64,000 bases of DNA, taken from the NCBI GenBank assembly GCA_947846985.1, contig CANTUZ010000027.1:5194243-5258242 (forward strand), written 5' to 3'. Every line of letters begins with the position of its first letter. Position 1 is the stretch's first letter. The DNA comes from Fratercula arctica (taxonomy: Eukaryota > Chordata > Aves > Charadriiformes > Alcidae). The notes below the pieces were generated by a model, which ran no database searches, had not been told where the DNA came from, and was given only the letters and a program-made list of their open reading frames with translations. Positions 23,781-38,100 of the stretch are shown one piece after another. Position numbers and translations under genes: made by a program.

Positions 23781-26700
23781 TAAAGCTCTCTGGGAACCGC
23801 TTAGGTTTCCCCACAGACCTTGGGGCTCCGGGCTTTCGTGGCGCCTTCAGCCTCAAAACAGCCCTTTCTATACTCACTGCCTCTACGGCTGGCTTCTAAA
23901 ATATCAAACATCTGGAGATTGCTGCCACGCCCAAGGAGCCACGAGGGAAAACTGTGGCTTGATCTAAAGCTCTCTGGGAACCGCTTAGGTTGCCCCACAG
24001 ACCTTGGGGCTCCAGGCTTTCCTGGCAGCTTCCGACTTAAAACCACCCTTTCTATATTCCTTGCCTCTACAGCTGGCTTCGAAAATACCAAACATCTGGA
24101 GATTGCTGCCACGCCCAAGGAGCCACGAGGGAAAACTGTGGCTTGATCTAAAGCTCTCTGGGAACCGCTTAGGTTGCCCCACAGACCTTGGGGCTCCGGG
24201 CTTTCCTGGCGCCTTCAGCCTCAAAAACACCCTTTCTATACTCACTGCCTCTATGGCTGGCTTCGAAAATACCAAACATCTGGAGATTGCTGCCACGCCC
24301 AAGGAGCCACGAGGGAAAACTGTGGCTTGATCTAAAGCTCTCTGGGAACCGCTTAGGTTGCCCCACAGACCTTGGGGCTCCAGGCTTTCCTGGCGCCTTC
24401 ACCCTCAAAACAGCCCTTTCTATACTCACTGCCTCTACAGCCAGCTTCGAAAACACCAAACATCTGGAGATTGCTGCCACGCCCAAGGAGCCACGAGGGA
24501 AAACTGTGGCTTGATCTAAAGCTCTCTGGGAACCGCTTAGGTTGCCCCACAGACCTTGGGGCTCCGGGCTTTCCTGGCAGCTTCACCCTCAAAACCACCC
24601 TTTCTATACTCACTGCCTCTACGGCTGGCTTCGAAAATACCAAACATCTGGAGATTGCTGCCACGCCCAAGGAGCCACGAGGGAAAACTCTGGCTTGATC
24701 TAAAGCTCTCTGGGAACAGCTTAGGTTGCCCCACAGACCTTGGGGCTCCGGGCTTTCCTGGTGTCTGCAGCCTCAAAACAACCCTTTCTGACTCACTCCC
24801 CTATGGACAGCCTCAAAGCTACCAAACATGTGGAGATTGCTGCCACGCCCAAGGAGCCACGAGGGAAAACTCTGGCTTGATCTAAAGCTCTCTGGGAACC
24901 GCTTAGGTTTCCCCACAGACCTTGGGGCTCCAGGCTTTCCTGGCAGCTTCTGCCTCAAAACCACCCTTTCTATACTCACTGCCTCTACGGCTGGCTTAGA
25001 AAATACCAAATATCTGGAGATTGCTGCAGCGCCCAAGGAGCCACGAGGGAAAACTGTGGCTTGATCTAAAGCTCTCTGGGAACCGCTTTGGTTGCCCCAC
25101 AGACCTTGGGGCTCCGGGCTTTCCTGGCGCCTTCAGACTCAAAAGCCACCCTTTCTAAGTCAGCCCGTCTACGGACATCCTCCAAAACACCAATCATATG
25201 GAGATTGCTGCAGCGCCCAAGCAGCCACGAGAGAAAACTGTGGCTTGATCTAAAGCTCTCTGGGAACCGCTTAGGTTGCCCCACAGACCTTGGGGCTCCA
25301 GGATTTCCTGGCGCCTTCACCCTCAAAACAGCCCTTTCTATACTCACTGCCTCTACGGCTGGCTTCTAAAATATCAAACATCTGGAGATTGCTGCCACGC
25401 CCAAGGAGCCACGAGGGAAAACAGTGGCTTGATCTAAAGCTCTCTGGGAACCGCTTAGGTTGCCCCACAGACCTTGGGGCTCCGGGCTTTCGTGGTGCCT
25501 TCACCCTCAAAACATCCCTTTCTATACTCACTGCCTCTACAGCCGCCTTCGAAAATACCAAACATCTGGAGATTGCTGCCATGCCCAAGGAGCCACGAGG
25601 GAAAACTGTGGCTTGATCTAAAGCTCTCTGGGAACCGCTTAGGTTTCCCCACAGACCTTGGGGCTCCAGGCTTTCCTGGCGCCTTCACCCTCAAAACAGC
25701 CCTTTCTAACTCACTCCCCCTATGGACGGCCTCAAACATAGCAAACATCTGGAGATTGCTGCCACGCCCAAGGAGCCACGAGGGAAAACAGTGGCTTGAT
25801 CTAAAGCTCTCTGGGAACCGCTTAGGTTGCCCCACAGACCTTGGGGCTCCGGGCTTTCTTGGCGCCTTCAGCCTCAAAACCACCCTTTCTGACTCACTCC
25901 CCCTATGGACAGCCTCAAACCTACCAAACATCTGGAGATTGCTGCCACGCCCAAGGATCCAGGAGGGAAAACTCTGGCTTGATCTAAAGCTCTCTGGGAA
26001 CCGCTTAGGTTGCCCCACAGACCTTGGGGCTCCAGGCTTTCCTGGCGCCTTCAGCCTCAAAACCACCCTTTCTATACTCACTCCCTCTACGGACGGCCTC
26101 AAAATATCAAAACTTCTGGAGATTGCTGCCACGCCCAAGGAGCCACGAGGGAAAACTGTGGCTTGATCTGAAGCTCTCTGGGAACCGCTTAGGTTGCCCC
26201 ACAGACCTTGGGGCTCCAGGCTTTCCTGGCAGCTTCTGCCTCAAAACCACCCTTTCTATACTCACTGCCTCTACGGCTGGCTACGAAAATACCAAACTTC
26301 TGGACATTCCTGCCACGCCCAAGGAGCCACGAGGGAAAACTGTGGCTTGATCTAAAGCTCTCTGGGAACCGCTTAGGTTTCCCCACAGACCTTGGGGCTC
26401 CGGGATTTCCTGGCGCCTTCAGCCTCAAAACCTCCCTTTCTAACTCAATACCTCTATGGACGGCTTTGAAAATACCAAACATCTGGAGATTGCTGCCACG
26501 CCCAAGGAGCCACGAGGGGAAACTGTGGCTTGATCTAAAGCTCTCTGGGAACCGCTTAGGTTGCCCCACAGACCTTGGGGCTCCGGGATTTCCTGGCGCC
26601 TTCAGCCTCAAAACCTCCCTTTCTAACTCAGTACCTCTATGGACGGCTTCGAAAATACCAAACATCTGGAGACTGCTGCCACGCCCAAGGAGCCACGAGG

Positions 26701-29700
26701 GAAAACTGTGGCTTGATCTAAAGCTCTCTGGGAACTGCTTAGGTTGCCCCACAGACCTTGGGGCTCCAGGCTTTCCTGGCAGCTTCACCCTCAAAACCTC
26801 CCTTTCTAACTCACTGCCTCTACGGACGGTTTTGAAAATACCAAACATCTGGAGATTGCTGCAGCGCCCAAGGAGCCACGAGGGAAAACTGTGGCTTGAT
26901 CTAAAGCTCTCTGGGAACCGCTTAGGTTGCCCCACAGACCTTGGGGCTCCAGGATTTCCTGGCGCCTTCAGCCTCAAAACCTCCCTTTCTAACTCAGTAC
27001 CTCTATGGACGGCTTTGAAAATACAAAACATCTGGAGATTGCTGCCACGCCCAAGGAGCCACGAGGGAAAACTGTGGCTTGATCTAAAGCTCTCTGGGAA
27101 CCGCTTAGGTTGCCCCACAGACCTTGGGGCTCCAGGCTTTCCTGGCGCCTTCAGCCTCAAAAACCACCCTTTCTAACTCACTCCCTCTACGGACGGCCTC
27201 CAAAATATCAAAAATCTGGAGATTGCTGCCACGCCCAAGGAGCCACGAGGGAAAACTCTGGCTTGATCTAAAGCTCTCTGGGAAACACTTAGGTTGCCCC
27301 ACAGACCTTGGGGCTCCGGGCTTTCGTGGCGCTTTCACCCTCAAAACATCCCTTTCTAACTCACTCCCCCTATGGACGGCCTCAAACATAGCAAACATCT
27401 GGAGATTGCTGCCACGCCCAAGGAGCCACGAGGGAAAACTGTGGCTTGATCTAAAGCTCTCTGGGAACCGCTTAGGTTGCCCCACAGACCTTGGGGCTCC
27501 GGGCTTTCCTGGCAGCTTCTGCCTCAAAACCACCCTTTCTATACTCACTTCCTCTACGGCTGGCTTCGAAAATACCAAATATCTGGAGATTGCTGCAGCG
27601 CCCAAGGAGCCACGAGGGAAAACTGTGGCTTGATCTAAAGCTCTCTGGGAACCGCTTTGGTTGCCCCACAGACCTTGGGGCTCCGGGCTTTCCTGGCGCC
27701 TTCAGACACAAAAGCCACCCTTTCTAACTCAGCCCCTCTACGGACATCCTCCAAAACACCAATCATATGGAGATTGCTGCAGCGCCCAAGCAGCCACGAG
27801 GGAAAACTGTGGCTTGATCTAAAGCTCTCTGGGAACCGCTTAGGTTGCCCCACAGACCTTGGGGCTCCAGGCTTTCGTGGCGCCTTCACCCTCAAAACAG
27901 CCCTTTCTATACTCACTCCCCCTATGGACGGCCTCAAACATAGCAAACATCTGGAGATTGCTGCCACGCCCAAGGAGCCACGAGGGAAAACTCTGGCTTG
28001 ATCTAAAGCTCTCTGGGAACCGCTTAGGTTGCTCCACAGACCTTGGGGCTCCAGGCTTTCCTGGCAGCTTCCGACTTAAAACCACCCTTTCTATATTCCT
28101 TGCCTCTGCAGCTGGCTTCGAAAATACCAAACATCTGGAGATTCCTGCCACGCCCAAGGAGCCACGAGGGAAAAATGTGGCTTGATCTAAAGCTCTCTGG
28201 GAACCGCTTAGGTTGCCCCACAGACCTTGGGGCTCCGGGCTTTCCTGGGAGCTTCTGCCTCAAAACAGCCCTTTCTATACTCACTGCCTCTACGGCTGGC
28301 TTCGAAAATACCAAACATCTGGAGATTCCTGCCACGCCCAAGGAGCCACGAGGGAAAACTGTGGCTTGATCTAAAGCTCTCTGGGAACCGCTTAGGTTGC
28401 CCCACAGACCTTGGGGCTCCATGCTTTCCTGGCGCCTTCAGCCTCAAAAACCACCCTTTCTAACTCACTCCCTCTACGGACGGCCTCCAAAATATCAAAC
28501 ATCTGGAGATTGCTGCCACGCCCAAGGAGCCACGAGGGAAAACTGTGGCTTGATGTAAAGCTCTCTGGAAACCGCTTAGGTTTCCCCACAGACCTTGGGG
28601 CTCCGGGCTTTCCTGGCGCCTTCACCCTCAAAACAGCCCTTTCTATACTCACTGCCTCTACGGCTGGCTTCGAAAATATCAAACATCTGGAGATTGCTGC
28701 CATGCCCAAGGAGCCACGAGGGAAAACTGTGGCTTAATCTAAAGCTCTCTGGGAACCGCTTAGGTTGCCCCACAGACCTTGGGGCTCCAGGTTTTCCTGG
28801 CGCCTTCACCCTCAAAACAGCCCTTTCTATACTCACTGCCTCTACGGCTGGCTTCGAAAATATCAAACATCTGGAGATTGCTGCCACGCCCAAGGAGCCA
28901 CGAGGGAAAACTGTGGCTTGATCTAAAGCTCTCTGGGAACCGCTTAGGTTGCCCCACAGACCTTGGGGCTCCAGGCTTTCCTGGCGCCTTCACCCTCAAA
29001 ACAGCCCTTTGTATACTCACTGCCTCTACGGCTGGCTTCGAAAATATCAAACATCTGGAGATTGCTGCCACGCCCAAGGAGCCACGAGGGAAAACTGTGG
29101 CTTGATCTAAAGCTCTCTGGGAACCGCTTAGGTTGCCCCACAGACCTTGGGGCTCCAGGCTTTCCTGGCAGCTTCACCCTCAAAACCTCCCTTTCTAACT
29201 CACTGCCTCTACGGACGGTTTTGAAAATACCAAACATCTGGAGATTGCTGCAGCGCCCAAGGAGCCACGAGGGAAAACTGTGGCTTGATCTAAAGCTCTC
29301 TGGGAACCGCTTAGGTTGCCCCACAGACCTTGGGGCTCCAGGATTTCCTGGCGCCTTCAGCCTCAAAACACCCCTTTCTAACTCAGTACCTCTATGGGCG
29401 GCTTTGAAAACACCAAAGATCTGGAGATTGCTGCCACGCCCAAGGAGCCACGAGGGAAAACTGTGGCTTGATCTAAAGCTCTCTGGGAACCGCTTTGGTT
29501 GCCCCACAGACCTTGGGGCTCCGGGCTTTCCTGGCGCCTTCAGACTCAAAAGCCACCCTTTCTAACTCAGCCCGTCTACGGACATCCTCCAAAACACCAA
29601 TCATATGGAGATTGCTGCAGCGCCCAAGCAGCCACGAGGGAAAACTGTGGCTTGATCTAAAGCTCTCTGGGAACCGCTTAGGTTTCCCCACAGACCTTGG

Positions 29701-29869
29701 GGCTCCGGGCTTTCGTGGCGCCTTCACCCTCAAAACATCCCTTTCTATACTCACTGCCTCTACAGCCGCCTTCGAAAATACCAAACATCTGGAGATTGCT
29801 GCCACGCCCAAGGAGCCACGAGGGAAAACTGTGGCTTGATCTAAAGCTCTCTGGGAACCGCTTAGGTTG

Positions 29870-32800
29870 CCCCACAGACCTTGGGGCTCCAGGCTTTCCT
29901 GGCGCCTTCACCCTCAAAACAGCCCTTTCTATACTCACTGCCTCTACGGCTGGCTTCGAAAATATCAAACATCTGGAGATTGCTGCCACGCCCAAGGAGC
30001 CACGAGTGAAAACTGTGGCTTGATCTAAAGCTCTCTGGGAACCGCTTAGGTTGCTCCACAGACCTTGGGGCTCCAGGCTTTCCTGGCAGCTTCCGACTTA
30101 AAACCACCCTTTCTATATTCCTTGCCTCTACAGCCGCCTTCGAAAATACCAAACATCTGGAGATTGCTGCCACGCCCAAGGAGCCACGAGGGGAAACTGT
30201 GGCTTGATCTAAAGCTCTCTGGGAACCGCTTAGGTTTCCCCACAGACCTTGGGGCTCCGGGCTTTCCTGGCAGCTTCTGCCTCAAAACAGCCCTTTCTAT
30301 ACTCACTGCCTCTACGGCTGGCTTCGAAAATACCAAACATCTGGAGATTCCTGCCAAGCCCAAGGAGCCACGAGGGAAAACTGTGGCTTGATCTAAAGCT
30401 CTCTGGGAACCGCTTAGGTTGCCCCACAGACCTTGGGGCTCCAGGCTTTCCTGGCAGCTTCACCCTCAAAACCTCCCTTTGTAACTCACTGCCTCTACGG
30501 ACGGTTTCGAAAATACCAAACATCTGGAGATTGCTGCAGCGCCCAAGGAGCCACGAGGGAAAACTGTGGCTTGATCTAAAGCTCTCTGGGAACCGCTTAG
30601 GTTGCCCCACAGACCTTGGGGCTCCGGGATTTCCTGGCGCCTTCAGCCTCAAAACCTCCCTTTCTAACTCAGTACCTCTATGGACGGCTTTGAAAATACA
30701 AAACATCTGGAGATTGCTGCCACGCCCAAGGAGCCACGAGGGGAAACTGTGGCTTGATCTAAAGCTCTCTGGGAACCGCTTAGGTTGCCCCACAGACCTT
30801 GGGGCTCCGGGATTTCCTGGCGCCTTCAGACTCAAAAACCACTCTTTCTAACTCACTCCCTCTATGGACGGCCTCCAAAATACAAAACATCTGGAGATTG
30901 CCGCCAAGCCCAAGCAGCCACGAGGGAAAACTGTGGCTTGATCTAAAGCTCTCTGGGAACCGCTTAGGTTGCCCCACAGACCTTAGGGCTCCGGGATTTC
31001 GTGTCGCCTTCAGCCTCAAAACCACCCTTTTTGACTCACGCCCCCTATGGACGGCCTCAAACATACCAAACATCTGGAGATTGCTGCAGCGCCCAAGGAG
31101 CCACGAGGGAAAACTTTGGCTTGATCTAAAGCTCTCTGGGAACCGCTTTGGTTGCCCCACAGACCTTGGGGCTCCGGGCTTTCCTGGCAGCTTCACCCTC
31201 AAAACCACCCTTTCTAACTCACTGCCTCTACGGACGGCTTCGAAAATACCAAACATCTGGAGATTGCTGCCAAGCCCAAGCAGCCAGGAGGGAAAACTCT
31301 GGCTTGATCTAAAGCTCTCTGGGAAACACTTAAGTTGCCCCACAGACCTTGGGGCTCCGGGCTTTCCTGGTGTCTGCAGCCTCAAAACCACCCTTTCTGA
31401 CTCACTCCCCCTATGGACAGCCTCAAAGCTACCAAACATGTGGAGATTGCTGCCACGCCCAAGGAGCCACGAGGGGAAACTCTGGCTTGATCTAAAGCTC
31501 TCTGGGAAACACTTAGGTTTCCCCACAGACCTTGGGGCTCCAGGCTTTCCTGGCAGCTTCTGCCTGAAAACCACCCTTTCTATACTCACTGCCTCTACGG
31601 CTGGCTTAGAAAATACCAAACTTCTGGAGATTGCTGCCACGCCCAAGGAGCCACGAGGGAAAACTGTGGCTTGATCTGAAGCTCTCTGGGAACCGCTTAG
31701 GTTGCCCCACAGACCTTGGGGCTCCAGGCTTTCCTGGCAGCTTCTGCCTCAAAACCACCCTTTCTATACTCACTGCCTCTACGGCTGGCTACGAAAATAC
31801 CAAACTTCTGGACATTCCTGCCACGCCCAAGGAGCCACGAGGGAAAACTGTGGCTTGATCTAAAGCTCTCTGGGAACCGCTTAGGTTGCCCCACAGACCT
31901 TGGGGCTCCGGGATTTCCTGGCGCCTTCAGCCTCAAAACCACCCTTTCTAACTCAGTACCTCTACGGACAGCCTCCAAAATATCAAACATCTGGAGATTG
32001 CTGCCACGCCCAAGGAGCCACGAGGGGAAACTGTGGCTTGATCTAAAGCTCTCTGGGAACCGCTTACGTTGCCCCACAGACCTTGGGACTCCGGGCTTTC
32101 GTGGCGCTTTCACCCTCAAAACATCCCTTTCTAACTCACTCCCCCTATGGACGGCCTCAAACATAGCAAACATCTGGAGATTGCTGCCACGCCCAAGGAG
32201 CCACGAGGGAAAACTGTGGCTTATCTAAAGCTCTCTGGGAACCGCTTAGGTTGCCCCACAGGTCTTGGGGCTCCGGGCTTTCCTTGCAACTTCTGCCTCA
32301 AAACCACCCTTTCTATACTCACTGCCTCTACGGCTGGCTTCGAAAATACCAAACTTCTGGAGATTGCTGCAGCGCCCAAGGAGCCACGAGGGAAAACTGT
32401 GGCTTGATCTAAAGCTCTCTGGGAACCGCTTAGGTTGCGCCACAGACCTTGGGGCTCCGGGCTTTCGTGGCGCCTTCAGACTCAAAACCACCCTTTCTGA
32501 CTCACGCCCCCTACGGACGGCTTTGAAAACATAGCAAACATCTTGAGATTGCTGCCACACCCAAGGAGCCACGAGGGAAAACTGTGGCTTGATCTAAAGC
32601 TCTCTGGGAACCGCTTAGCTTGCCCCACAGACCTTGGGGCTCCGGGATTTCCTGGTGCCTTCACCTCAAAATATCCCTTTCTAACTCAATACCTCTATGG
32701 ACAGCTTTGAAAATACAAAACATCTGGAGATTGCTGCCACGCCCAAGGAGCCATGAGGGAAAACTGTGGCTTGATCTAAAGCTCTCTGGGAACCGCTTAG

Positions 32801-34850
32801 GTTGCCCCACAGACCCTGGGGCTCCAGGCTTTCCTTGCACCTTCTGCCTCAAAACCACCCTTTCTATACTCACTGCCTCTACGGCTGGCTTAGAAAATAC
32901 CAAATATCTGGAGATTGCTGCCACGCCCAAGGAGCCACGAGGGAAAACTGTGGCTTGATCAAAAGCTCTCTGGGAACCGCTTAGGTTGCCCCACAGACCT
33001 TGGGGCTCCGGGATTTCCTGGCGCCTTCAGACTCAAAAACCACCCTTTCTAACTCACTCCCTCTATGGACGGCCTCCAAAATACAAAAGAGTTGGAGATT
33101 GCTGCCACGCCCAAGTAGCCACGAGGGAAAACTGTGGCTTGATCTAAAGCTCTCTGGGAACCGCTTAGGTTGCCCCACAGACCTTGGGGCTCCAGGCTTT
33201 CCTGGCGCCTTCAGCCTCAAAAACCACCCTTTCTAACTCACTCCCTCTACGGACGGCCTCCAAAATATCAAACATCTGGAGATTGCTGCCACGCCCAAGG
33301 AGCCACGAGGGGAAACTGTGGCTTGATCTAAAGCTCTCTGGGAACCGCTTAGGTTGCCCCACAGACCTTGGGACTCCGGGCTTTCGTGGCGCTTTCACCC
33401 TCAAAACATCCCTTTCTAACTCACTCCCCCTATGGACGGCCTCAAACATAGCAAACATCTGGAGATTGCTGCCACGCCCAAGGAGCCACGAGGGAAAACT
33501 GTGGCTTATCTAAAGCTCTCTGGGAACCGCTTAGGTTTCCCCACAGACCTTGGGGCTCCGGGCTTTCCTGGCAGCTTCTGCCTCAAAACCACCCTTTCTA
33601 TACTCACTGCCTCTAAGGCTGGCTTCGAAAATACCAAACATCTGGAGATTGCTGCAGCGCCCAAGGAGCCACGAGGGAAAACTGTGGCTTGATCTAAAGC
33701 TCTCTGGGAACCGCTTAGGTTGCCCGACAGACCTTGGGGCTCCGGGCTTCGTGGCGCCTTCAGCCTCAAAACCACCCTTTCTGACTCACGCCCCCTACGG
33801 ACGGCCTCAAACATAGCAAACATCTGGAGATTGCTGCCACACCCAAGGAGCCACGAGGGAAAACTGTGGCTTGATCTAAAGCTCTCTGGGAACCGCTTAG
33901 GTTGCCCCACAGACCTTGGGGCTCCAGGCTTTCCTGGCAGCTTCTGCCTCAAAACCACCCTTTCTATACTCACTGCCTCTACGGCTGGCTTCGAAAATAC
34001 CAAACATCTGGAGATTCGTGCCACGCCCAAGGAGCCACGAGGGAAAACTGTGGCTTGATGTAAAGCTCTCTGGGAACCGCTTAGGTTGCCCCACAGACCT
34101 TGGGGCTCCAGGCTTTCCTGGCAGCTTCTGCCTCAAAACCTCCCTTTGTAACTCACTGCCTCTATGGACATCCTCCAAAACACCAAACATCTGGAGATTG
34201 CTGCGACGCCCAAGCACCCACGGGGAAAACTGTGGCTTGATCTAAAGCTCTCTGGGAACTGCATGCATTGCCCCACAGACCTTGGGGCTCCGGGATTTCC
34301 TGTCGCCTTCAGCCAAAAAACCACCCTTTCTGACTCACGCCCCCTATGGACGGCCTCAAACATACCAAACATCTGGAGATTCCTGCCTCGCCCAAGGAGA
34401 CATGAGGGAAAACTGTGGCTTGATCTAAAGCTCTCTGGGAACCGCTTAGGTTGCCCCAGAGACCTTGGGGCTCCGGGATTTCCTGGTGCCTTCAGACTCA
34501 TAAAACACCCTTTCTAACTCACTTCCTCTAGGGACGGCCTCCAAAATACAAAACATCTGGAGATTGCTGCCACGCCCAAGGAGCCATGAGGGAAAACTGT
34601 GGCTTGATCTAAAGCTCTCTGGGAACCGCTTAGGTTGCCCCACAGACCTTGGGGCTCCGGGCTCTCCCGGCGCCTTCAGCCTCATATCCTCCCTTTCTAA
34701 CTCACTCCATCTATGGATGGCCTCCAAAATATCAAACATCTGGAGATTGCTGCCACGCCCAAGGAGCCACGAGGGAAAACTCTGGCTTCATCTAAAGCTC
34801 TCTGGGAAACACTTAGGTTGCCCCACAGACCTTGGGGCTCCAGGCTTTCC
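29870..34850. repeat. Satellite A duplicated block, copy 1
   Basis: About 27 monomers whose order of variants matches copy 2 (35190-40350) at an offset of about 5.3 to 5.7 kb. Shared rare markers include the TTCCGACTTAAAACC monomer (30090 and 35410), ATTTCGTGTCGCC (30997 and 36309), ACTGCATGCATTGCC (34258 and 39754) and TCATATCCTCCC (34682 and 40180). Confidence 0.88.
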
Positions 34851-35189
34851 TGGCAGCTTCACCCTCAAAACCTCCCTTTCTAACTCAGTGCCTCTACGGA
34901 CGGTTTCGAAAATACCAAACATCTGGAGATTGCTGCAGCGCCCAAGGAGCCACGAGGGAAAACTGTGGCTTGATCTAAAGCTCTCTGGGAACCGCTTAGG
35001 TTGCCCCACAGACCTTGGGGCTCCGGGATTTCCTGGCGCCTTCAGCCTCAAAACCTCCCTTTCTAACTCAGTACCTCTATGGACGGCTTTGAAAATACAA
35101 AACATCTGGAGATTGCTGCCACGCCCAAGGAGCCACGAGGGGAAACTGTGGCTTGATCTAAAGCTCTCTGGGAACCGCTTAGGTTGCCC

Positions 35190-38100
35190 CACAGACCTTG
35201 GGGCTCCAGGCTTTCCTGGCGCCTTCACCCTCAAAACAGCCCTTTCTATACTCACTGCCTCTACGGCTGGCTTCGAAAATATCAAACATCTGGAGATTGC
35301 TGCCACGCCCAAGGAGCCACGAGGGAAAACTCTGGCTTGATCTAAAGCTCTCTGGGAACCGCTTAGGTTGCTCCACAGACCTTGGGGCTCCAGGCTTTCC
35401 TGGCAGCTTCCGACTTAAAACCACCCTTTCTATATTCCTTGCCTCTACAGCCGCCTTCGAAAATACCAAACATCTGGAGATTGCTGCCACGCCCAAGGAG
35501 CCACGAGGGAAAACTGTGGCTTGATCTAAAGCTCTCTGGGAACCGCTTAGGTTTCCCCACAGACCTTGGGGCTCCGGGCTTTCCTGGCAGCTTCTGCCTC
35601 AAAACAGCCCTTTCTATACTCACTGCCTCTACGGCTGGCTTCGAAATACCAAACATCTGGAGATTCCTGCCAAGCCCAAGGAGCCACGAGGGAAAACTGT
35701 GGCTTGATCTAAAGCTCTCTGGGAACCGCTTAGGTTGCCCCACAGACCTTGGGGCTCCAGGCTTCCTGGCAGCTTCACCCTCAAACCTCCCTTTGTAACT
35801 CACTGCCTCTACGGACGGTTTCGAAAATACCAAACATCTGGAGATTGCTGCAGCGCCCAAGGAGCCACGAGGGAAAACTGTGGCTTGATCTAAAGCTCTC
35901 TGGGAACCGCTTAGGTTGCCCCACAGACCTTGGGGCTCCGGGATTTCCTGGCGCCTTCAGCCTCAAAACCTCCCTTTCTAACTCAGTACCTCTATGGACG
36001 GCTTTGAAAATACAAAACATCTGGAGATTGCTGCCACGCCCAAGGAGCCACGAGGGGAAACTGTGGCTTGATCTAAAGCTCTCTGGGAACCGCTTAGGTT
36101 GCCCCACAGACCTTGGGGCTCCGGGATTTCCTGGCGCCTTCAGACTCAAAACCACTCTTTCTAACTCACTCCCTCTATGGACGGCCTCCAAAATACAAAA
36201 CATCTGGAGATTGCCGCCAAGCCCAAGCAGCCACGAGGGAAAACTGTGGCTTGATCTAAAGCTCTCTGGGAACCGCTTAGGTTGCCCCACAGACCTTAGG
36301 GCTCCGGGATTTCGTGTCGCCTTCAGCCTCAAAACCACCCTTTTTGACTCACGCCCCCTATGGACGGCCTCAAACATACCAAACATCTGGAGATTGCTGC
36401 AGCGCCCAAGGAGCCACGAGGGAAAACTTTGGCTTGATCTAAAGCTCTCTGGGAACCGCTTAGGTTGCCCCACAGACCTTGGGGCTCCGGGATTTCCTGG
36501 CGCCTTCAGACTCAAAAACCACCCTTTCTAACTCACTCCCTGTACGGAAGGCCTCAAACATACCAAACGTCTGGAGATTGCTGCCACGCCCAAGGAGCCA
36601 CGAGGGAAAACTGTGGCTTGATCTAAAGCTCTCTGGGAACCGCTTAGTTTTCCCCACAGACCTTGGAGCTCCGGGCTTTCGTGGCGCCTTCACCCTCAAA
36701 ACCACCCTTTCTAACTCACTGCCTCTACAGCCAGCTTCGAAAACACCAAACATCTGGAGATTGCTGCCACGCCCAAGGAGCCACGAGGGAAAACTGTGGC
36801 TTGATCTAAAGCTCTCTGGGAACCGCTTAGGTTGCCCCACAGACCTTGGGGCTCCGGGCTTTCCTGGCAGCTTCCCCCTCAAAACCACCCTTTCTAACTC
36901 ACTGCCTCTACGGACGGCTTCGAAAATACCAAACATCTGGAGATTGCTGCCAAGCCCAAGCAGCCAGGAGGGAAAACTCTGGCTTGATCTAAAGCTCTCT
37001 GGGAAACACTTAAGTTGCCCCACAGACCTTGGGGCTCCGGGATTTCCTGGTGTCTGCAGCCTCAAAACCACCCTTTCTGACTCACTCCCCCTATGGACAG
37101 CCTCAAAGCTACCAAACATGTGGAGATTGCTGCCACGCCCAAGGAGCCACGAGGGGAAACTCTGGCTTGATCTAAAGCTCTCTGGGAAACACTTAGGTTT
37201 CCCCACAGACCTTGGGGCTCCAGGCTTTCCTGGCAGCTTCTGCCTCAAAAACCACCCTTTCTATACTCACTGCCTCTACGGCTGGCTTAGAAAATACCAA
37301 ACTTCTGGAGATTGCTGCCACGCCCAAGGAGCCACGAGGGAAAACTGTGGCTTGATCTAAAGCTCTCTGGGAACCGCTTAGGTTGCCCCACAGACCTTGG
37401 GGCTCCAGGCTTTCCTGGCAGCTTCTGCCTCAAAACCACCCTTTCTATACTCACTGCCTCTACGGCTGGCTACGAAAATACCAAACTTCTGGACATTCCT
37501 GCCACGCCCAAGGAGCCACGAGGGAAAACTGTGGCTTGATCTAAAGCTCTCTGGGAAACCGCTAGGTTGCCCACAGACCTTGGGGCTCCGGGATTTCCTG
37601 GCGCCTTCAGCCTCAAAACCACCCTTTCTAACTCAGTACCTCTACGGACAGCCTCCAAAATATCAAACATCTGGAGATTGCTGCCACGCCCAAGGAGCCA
37701 CGAGGGGAAACTGTGGCTTGATCTAAAGCTCTCTGGGAACCGCTTACGTTGCCCCACAGGTCTTGGGGCTCCGGGCTTTCCTTGCAACTTCTGCCTCAAA
37801 ACCACCCTTTCTATACTCACTGCCTCTACGGCTGGCTTCGAAAATACCAAACATCTGGAGATTGCTGCAGCGCCCAAGGAGCCACGAGGGAAAACTGTGG
37901 CTTGATCTAAAGCTCTCTGGGAACCGCTTAGGTTGCGCCACAGACCTTGGGGCTCCGGGCTTTCGTGGCGCCTTCAGACTCAAAACCACCCTTTCTGACT
38001 CACGCCCCCTACGGACGGCTTTGAAAACATAGCAAACATCTTGAGATTGCTGCCACACCCAAGGAGCCACGAGGGAAAACTGTGGCTTGATCTAAAGCTC

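Noticed and set aside
26208..27176. Protein-like frames repeating SHEGKLWLDLKLSGNRLG in satellite A
   Set aside because: They arise from 183-bp monomers and exist on both strands. They break at each 184-bp unit and have no start context, domain or splice evidence.
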